Source: an uncultured Sphingomonadaceae bacterium | GTDB lineage: Bacteria > Pseudomonadota > Alphaproteobacteria > Sphingomonadales > Sphingomonadaceae | Length of the DNA stretch: 64,000 nucleotides | NCBI GenBank assembly: GCA_913060895.1 | Contig: CAJXSN010000003.1 | Coordinates: forward strand, 204,130-268,129 | Direction of reading: 5' to 3' | In this document: in pieces, positions 58,403 to 64,000 of the stretch | How positions within the stretch are numbered: the first letter of the stretch is position 1 | Layout: every line of letters begins with the position of its first letter | The notes under the pieces: generated by a model | Told to the model about the DNA's origin: nothing | Databases searched by the model: none | Seen by the model: only the letters and a program-made list of their open reading frames with translations | Made by a program: the position numbers and the translations under genes

Positions 58403-58867
58403 ATGCTCTATTACGAAGATATTGAAGTCGGCTCTGCTTCCAGCTTTGGCCAGTACGAAGTGACGCAGGACGAAGTTCGCACGTTCGCTACAAGCTACGA
58501 TCCACAGGCGTTTCATCTGGACAATGATGCTGCGGCAAAAACCCATTTCGGGCGGATCTCTGCTAGTGGCTGGCATACCTGTGCGATGACCATGCGGATG
58601 ATGGTCAACAATATGAAAGATCAGCAGCAGGCGGGTCTTGGCTCGCCCGGCGTGGATCAACTGCGATGGAAAAAACCTGTCTATCCGGGCGACACGCTGC
58701 GGGTGACAACAGAGGTAATCGAGAAACGGCGGAGCCGGTCGCGGCCGGAAATGGGTATCTTCAGATCCCTCTGCACGACTTACAACCAGCATGATGAACC
58801 GGTGCTGGAAATGATTAGCAATGGCTTGATACAAGTGCGCGATCAGGGTGCACCGATCGAGGATTAG
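58403..58867 (+). CDS. MaoC-like dehydratase
   Basis: YEDIEVGSASSFGQYEVTQDEVRTFATSYDPQAFHLDNDAAAKTHFGRISASGWHTCAMTMRMMV...GVDQLRWKKPVYPGDTL. Confidence 0.92.
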   Translation: MLYYEDIEVGSASSFGQYEVTQDEVRTFATSYDPQAFHLDNDAAAKTHFGRISASGWHTCAMTMRMMVNNMKDQQQAGLGSPGVDQLRWKKPVYPGDTLRVTTEVIEKRRSRSRPEMGIFRSLCTTYNQHDEPVLEMISNGLIQVRDQGAPIED

Positions 58868-58874
58868 GCTCCGA

Positions 58875-59348
58875 TTAGACTCCGCATTGCGCGATACCGG
58901 GTTGTTCGTAGAGCAAGGAATTCTCGGCATCGGTAATCCGCAAGGTCGCCGTATATTCCGTGCGCCCGCCACCAGAGGCCATTTCTTCACCTGTCAGATC
59001 CAGCGCCATCTGGTATTGCTGTCCGCGATAAATCTCGCGTGTGCCCAGCGGGGCCTTCTCGCTGGTTAGGTCTACGCCCAGTGGAAAGACCGTGCCATCC
59101 ACCCGGATAAAGGCATCTTCGGCGCGCGTCATGGCAAGCGCGCTCAGACCGCCATTATCCAAGCGGAAACGGCAGCCGGGTCCGTAAATATCGTTGGACT
59201 CGATCTCGGGATACCGGATGGGTTGCAGCGTAAATTCCGCCTCGGGTTCGGCTGCTTCCGGCACATTGCTGCTGCACGCCGCGACGGCACCCATCACCAG
59301 GCCCGACACCGCGATCCTAATGGCGCCCGAACAGTTTTTCGACATCAT
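58875..59348 (-). CDS. Hypothetical lipoprotein
   Basis: Lipobox GAVAACSS; NDIYGPGCRFRLDNGGLSALAMTRAEDAFIRVDG. Start overlaps the mutL 3' end. Confidence 0.7.
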   Translation of the reverse strand: MMSKNCSGAIRIAVSGLVMGAVAACSSNVPEAAEPEAEFTLQPIRYPEIESNDIYGPGCRFRLDNGGLSALAMTRAEDAFIRVDGTVFPLGVDLTSEKAPLGTREIYRGQQYQMALDLTGEEMASGGGRTEYTATLRITDAENSLLYEQPGIAQCGV

Positions 59349-61164
59349 CCATCCCCAATTTCACCCAAGTCGGCCGCCCGTGATTGCACTGGCCAGACCG
59401 GGGTGTTCTCTCCATTTCGCGCAGCAGGGCGTTCATCTCGTCAACGCGTAAGGTGCGCCCTGCCCTGACCGATCCGTGGCAGGCCATAGTAGCCAGCACG
59501 AGGTCAAGTTTCTCGCCCAGCAGCAGGCTCTCTCCATGCTTTGCCAGATCGTCGGCAATGTCTTGCAGCAGTTTATGCGGATCGCCACCTGCAAGCGCGT
59601 GCGGAAGCGAGCGGACCAGCATTGCGCCGGGGCCAAAGCGTTCGATGGAAAGGCCCAGACCGTCAAGCTTATCGGCGGCATCTTCCAACCGGTCGCAGGC
59701 GGGTTCGTCCAGTTCCACAACTTCTGGTATCAGCATCGCCTGACTGCGTGCCACGGCTTCCGCTGCGCCCGCAGCTTTCAGGCGTTCGAGCACCAATCGC
59801 TCATGCGCGGCGTGCTGATCGACCAGCACCAGACCGTCTTTCGATTCCGCTACGATATAGGTGTCCGCAACCTGCCCACGCGCAATGCCGAGGGGGTAAT
59901 CTGCATCTTCAGGTAGAGGCGCAGCTTCCTCTGCCCGCCCCATCGGCGATGCCGCATTCGCCGTACCTGCGTTGTAGGTGCTCCAGGGCTGCGAAGGTTC
60001 GCGTACGCTTGCTCCCGGACTGCTCCAGTCCCGGCCCTCGAAAATCGATCGCAGCGCAGGCGAAGGTTCTTCGCGCACCGGTTCCTGCTGCCATTTGGCC
60101 ATCGCGCCGGCATCCGGACCTTGTGCGCTACGCCGATCGCCGGTGGAGAGTGCCTGCCGCAGACCGGAAACGATGAACCCGCGAACGCCTGTTGCATCGC
60201 GGAACCGAACCTCTGTCTTTGCCGGATGGACATTCACATCGACATCTTCCGACGGAAGATCGAGGAACAGCGCCAGCACCGCGTGCCGGTCCCGCGCAAG
60301 CATATCGGAATAGGCCCCGCGCACCGCGCCCACCAACAGCCGGTCTTTGACCGGTCGCCCGTTGACGAACAGATATTGATGATCTGCGACGCCGCGATTG
60401 TAAGTCGGCAAGCCGGCAATTCCGGTCAGACGCATGGTCCCCGATGGTGCCTCGCGTTCCATATCGAGCAGGACCGCATTGTCTTTGAGCTCGCGCGCGA
60501 CGACCTGCGCAACCCGGTCGGGCAAGGCGTCGTCCGACTGCAGGGCCAGCACCTGCCGGTCGCCCTTCGCGGTACGGTGGTGCAGCGTAAAGCCGATATC
60601 GGGGCGCGCCATTGCCAGACGGCGGACAATATCGAGACAGGCCCCATATTCGCTGCGCGCGGTGCGCAGGAATTTGCGGCGCGCTGGGACCTTGGCAAAC
60701 ACCTGCTCTACCCTGGCGCGCGTTCCCTGAGGCAGAGCAGCAGGCCCTTCCTCCACCAGATCACCGTGATCGACCACGCGGCGCCAACCCTGATTGCTTC
60801 CCTGAGGGCGGCTTTCCAGCGTAAATCTGGCGACGCTGGCAATAGATGGTAGCGCTTCCCCGCGAAAGCCCAGCGTGGCCACCCGTTCGATCGCCTGGCC
60901 TTCTCCGATCAGGCTCTCGGGCAGTTTGGATGTGGCGTGCCGTTCCAATGCCAGTTCCATCGTCTCTGGGTCCATACCGCAGCCATCGTCGGTAACTTCG
61001 ATCTGGGTCAGTCCACCATCGACAAGTGTGACGGCAATCCGCGTAGCCCCGGCATCAACTGCATTCTCGACCAGCTCCTTCAAAGCGGCTGCCGGGCGCT
61101 CGACCACTTCGCCCGCAGCAATGCGGTTCACCAACGTTTCCGGGAGACGACGAATTTCGGGCAT
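59317..61164 (-). CDS. mutL: DNA mismatch repair protein MutL
   Basis: MPEIRRLPETLVNRIAAGEVVERPAAALKELVENAVDAGATRIAVTL...GFRGEALPSIASVA...ATMACHGSVRAGR. Confidence 0.97.
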   Translation of the reverse strand: MPEIRRLPETLVNRIAAGEVVERPAAALKELVENAVDAGATRIAVTLVDGGLTQIEVTDDGCGMDPETMELALERHATSKLPESLIGEGQAIERVATLGFRGEALPSIASVARFTLESRPQGSNQGWRRVVDHGDLVEEGPAALPQGTRARVEQVFAKVPARRKFLRTARSEYGACLDIVRRLAMARPDIGFTLHHRTAKGDRQVLALQSDDALPDRVAQVVARELKDNAVLLDMEREAPSGTMRLTGIAGLPTYNRGVADHQYLFVNGRPVKDRLLVGAVRGAYSDMLARDRHAVLALFLDLPSEDVDVNVHPAKTEVRFRDATGVRGFIVSGLRQALSTGDRRSAQGPDAGAMAKWQQEPVREEPSPALRSIFEGRDWSSPGASVREPSQPWSTYNAGTANAASPMGRAEEAAPLPEDADYPLGIARGQVADTYIVAESKDGLVLVDQHAAHERLVLERLKAAGAAEAVARSQAMLIPEVVELDEPACDRLEDAADKLDGLGLSIERFGPGAMLVRSLPHALAGGDPHKLLQDIADDLAKHGESLLLGEKLDLVLATMACHGSVRAGRTLRVDEMNALLREMERTPRSGQCNHGRPTWVKLGMDDVEKLFGRH

Positions 61165-61267
61165 GGCATCACTTGTAGCGACCAGCGGCCCGCTATACGA
61201 GCCGAACGGCGTTTTTTGCCCCGGTTTTCACCCGAATCCCTTGGCGTTTTCTGCGGCGAGTCGTTAA

Positions 61268-62398
<1,131 letters not shown>

Positions 62399-62421
62399 TC
62401 TAGCGCAAGGAGGGGCAGATT

Positions 62422-63366
62422 ATGGCGCCGACTACCACCCGGCGCTCCGGCCATTCCCGCAGGGCGCAGTACGGGGTATTTACAGGATATGTTTTTGCCG
62501 GTGCCGGCGCCCTGCTTGGTGCGCTGCTACTGGCTGCATCTCTGTTCAAACCCGATTTGATGTCCGCTCCACGCACGGCGGCAAATGACGCTGTTGCCCC
62601 GGTGGCAGAGGCCAATGCGGTTGTCCGAACCGAAAGCCGCGGACTTATCGAGAATGTGCGCGGCTATCTGCGCGCAGGCAGGCAGAACGAGGCTCTGCGC
62701 AAGGAAGTGGAGCTTGCCCGTATTCGTCTGGCCGAAGCGGACGCATTGAAAACGGAAAACGCCCGCTTGCGCGGTATTCTGGGCCTGAGCGCCGATGGGA
62801 GCGAACCTGTCGCCGTGGCGCGTCTGGTCGGCTCCAGCTCCTCCAGCACACGCCGTTTTGCCTATATGGGTGCCGGACGGGCCGACGGGGTCAGTGAAGG
62901 TATGCCTGTCCGGTCCGAACGCGGGATAGTCGGACGTGTTCTGGAAGTAGGGCGCAAAAGCTCGCGCGTGCTGCTGCTGACCGACAGCGAGAGCATCGTA
63001 CCGGTGCGCCGCTCGACCGACAATGTGGTCGCCTTCGCCGAAGGGCGCGGCGACGGGCGCGTCGATATCAAGCTGATCAACCTGGGTGTTAATCCACTGA
63101 AAAAGGGAGATATCTTTGTCACCAGTGGAGCCGGCGGTTTTTATAAACCCGGAATTGCTGTCGCGATAGTCAGCGAATTGGCCGATGATGGCGCGATTGC
63201 ACGGATAGTCTCCGATCCCGCAGCAACAGACTATGTTTCGGTAGAACAGATTTACGAACCGCAGGCGGCATCTGGCGCGGAAACCCCGATCGAAGTCGAA
63301 CTGGGGGCCGGACAGGCGGGATCGGAGGAAGCGCTAGCCGGACCGGATTCCGGTAGCGCGGATTGA
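62422..63366 (+). CDS. mreC: Rod-shape-determining protein MreC
   Basis: N-terminal TM, coiled coil NEALRKEVELARIRLAEADALKTENARLRGILGL, then GRVLEVGRKSSRVLLLTDSESIVPVR; follows mreB. Confidence 0.93.
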   Translation: MAPTTTRRSGHSRRAQYGVFTGYVFAGAGALLGALLLAASLFKPDLMSAPRTAANDAVAPVAEANAVVRTESRGLIENVRGYLRAGRQNEALRKEVELARIRLAEADALKTENARLRGILGLSADGSEPVAVARLVGSSSSSTRRFAYMGAGRADGVSEGMPVRSERGIVGRVLEVGRKSSRVLLLTDSESIVPVRRSTDNVVAFAEGRGDGRVDIKLINLGVNPLKKGDIFVTSGAGGFYKPGIAVAIVSELADDGAIARIVSDPAATDYVSVEQIYEPQAASGAETPIEVELGAGQAGSEEALAGPDSGSAD

Positions 63367-63920
63367 TGGACCGGCTGAACCCCAAATCCCGGCGCGATGC
63401 TTATGGAAGCCGGATCAACCGCGATCATTCACCGCTTTTGATCCACCTGATTCCGTGGGCGTCCATCCTGCTTGGTTGTCTGGTTCCCTATATGCCTCTG
63501 GTGAGTGCGATCCCTCTGGTTCCGCCGTTCGGCCTGCTGTTCATGGTCGGTTGGCGACTGGTCAGGCCCGGATTGCTTCCGGTATGGGCTGGATTTCCGA
63601 TTGGCCTGTTCGATGATTTGTTCAGCGGCCAGCCATTCGGCAGCGGTATTGTGTTTTTCTCACTTATCATGCTGGCCATAGAATACGTTGATACCCGGTT
63701 TCCGTGGCGCAGTTTCTGGCAAGACTGGTTGGTGGCGGCTCTGGCCATCATCGGCTATCTGCTCGGCTCGGCATTGTTCTCCGGAGCTTCTGTCAGCGTG
63801 ATCGCAATTTTGTCGTTGGGGCCGCAAGCTGTGCTGTCGATCCTCGCTTTCCCGGTCATCGCCCGCATTATCGGCGGGCTTGATCGTCTGCGTCTGCTGC
63901 GGGTCAAGGTGCTGGGCTGA
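63366..63920 (+). CDS. mreD: Rod-shape-determining protein MreD
   Basis: Hydrophobic protein, IPLVPPFGLLFMVGWRLVRPGLLPVWAGFPIGLFDDLFSGQPFGSG; ATGA overlap with mreC. Confidence 0.88.
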   Translation: MDRLNPKSRRDAYGSRINRDHSPLLIHLIPWASILLGCLVPYMPLVSAIPLVPPFGLLFMVGWRLVRPGLLPVWAGFPIGLFDDLFSGQPFGSGIVFFSLIMLAIEYVDTRFPWRSFWQDWLVAALAIIGYLLGSALFSGASVSVIAILSLGPQAVLSILAFPVIARIIGGLDRLRLLRVKVLG

Positions 63921-63951
63921 TGCTTGGCAAGAAATCGCACCAGATCATTAC
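63920..63951 (+). CDS. mrdA: First codons of the next gene, probably penicillin-binding protein 2 (mrdA); truncated
   Basis: ATG at 63920 overlaps the mreD TGA; MLGKKSHQIIT before adapter sequence begins. Identity inferred from mreBCD-mrdA synteny. Confidence 0.45.
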
Positions 63952-64000
63952 CTGTCTCTTATACACATCTCCGAGCCCACGAGACGGACTCCTATCTCGT
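63952..64000. other. Illumina Nextera read-through adapter with i7 index (assembly artefact)
   Basis: CTGTCTCTTATACACATCT (mosaic end) + CCGAGCCCACGAGAC + GGACTCCT (8-nt index) + ATCTCGT (start of P7). Confidence 0.98.

Overview
This is a gene-dense housekeeping segment of an alphaproteobacterial genome. Protein style suggests Sphingomonadales / Erythrobacteraceae; this is inferred by eye, not by search. Recognisable blocks are: alr-MFS; an IscU-like protein, cvpA and radA; dnaK-dnaJ; hrcA-grpE; rph-rdgB-hemW-xerC; gshB-yraN-rsmI with a divergent LpoA-like gene; parE; moxR and a CoxE-like VWA gene separated by an antisense Y-family polymerase; tyrS; cysK; a YqcI/YcgG-DUF1989-ATP-grasp cassette; hisI; comF; ppdK; glyQ-glyS; two tandem TraB/GumN genes; rplY-pth-SDR-ychF; mutL; and mreBCD with the first codons of mrdA. 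No tRNA, rRNA, CRISPR, prophage or transposase was seen. The last 49 bases match Illumina Nextera read-through adapter plus an index, so the contig end is artefactual. The points most worth a second look are: (1) the three-gene YqcI/YcgG (heme N-hydroxylase-like) + DUF1989 (carboxyguanidine-deiminase-like) + TupA-like ATP-grasp cassette; (2) a palindromic repeat that adds about 20 residues in frame to GlyS; (3) two small reading frames flanking rdgB, each broken by exactly one in-frame stop; (4) an orphan terminator and structured region between hisI and comF, possibly an unannotated RNA; (5) matching RpoH-type promoters for dnaK and hrcA-grpE; (6) the terminal adapter. All family assignments are by reading the translations. 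No database search was run.
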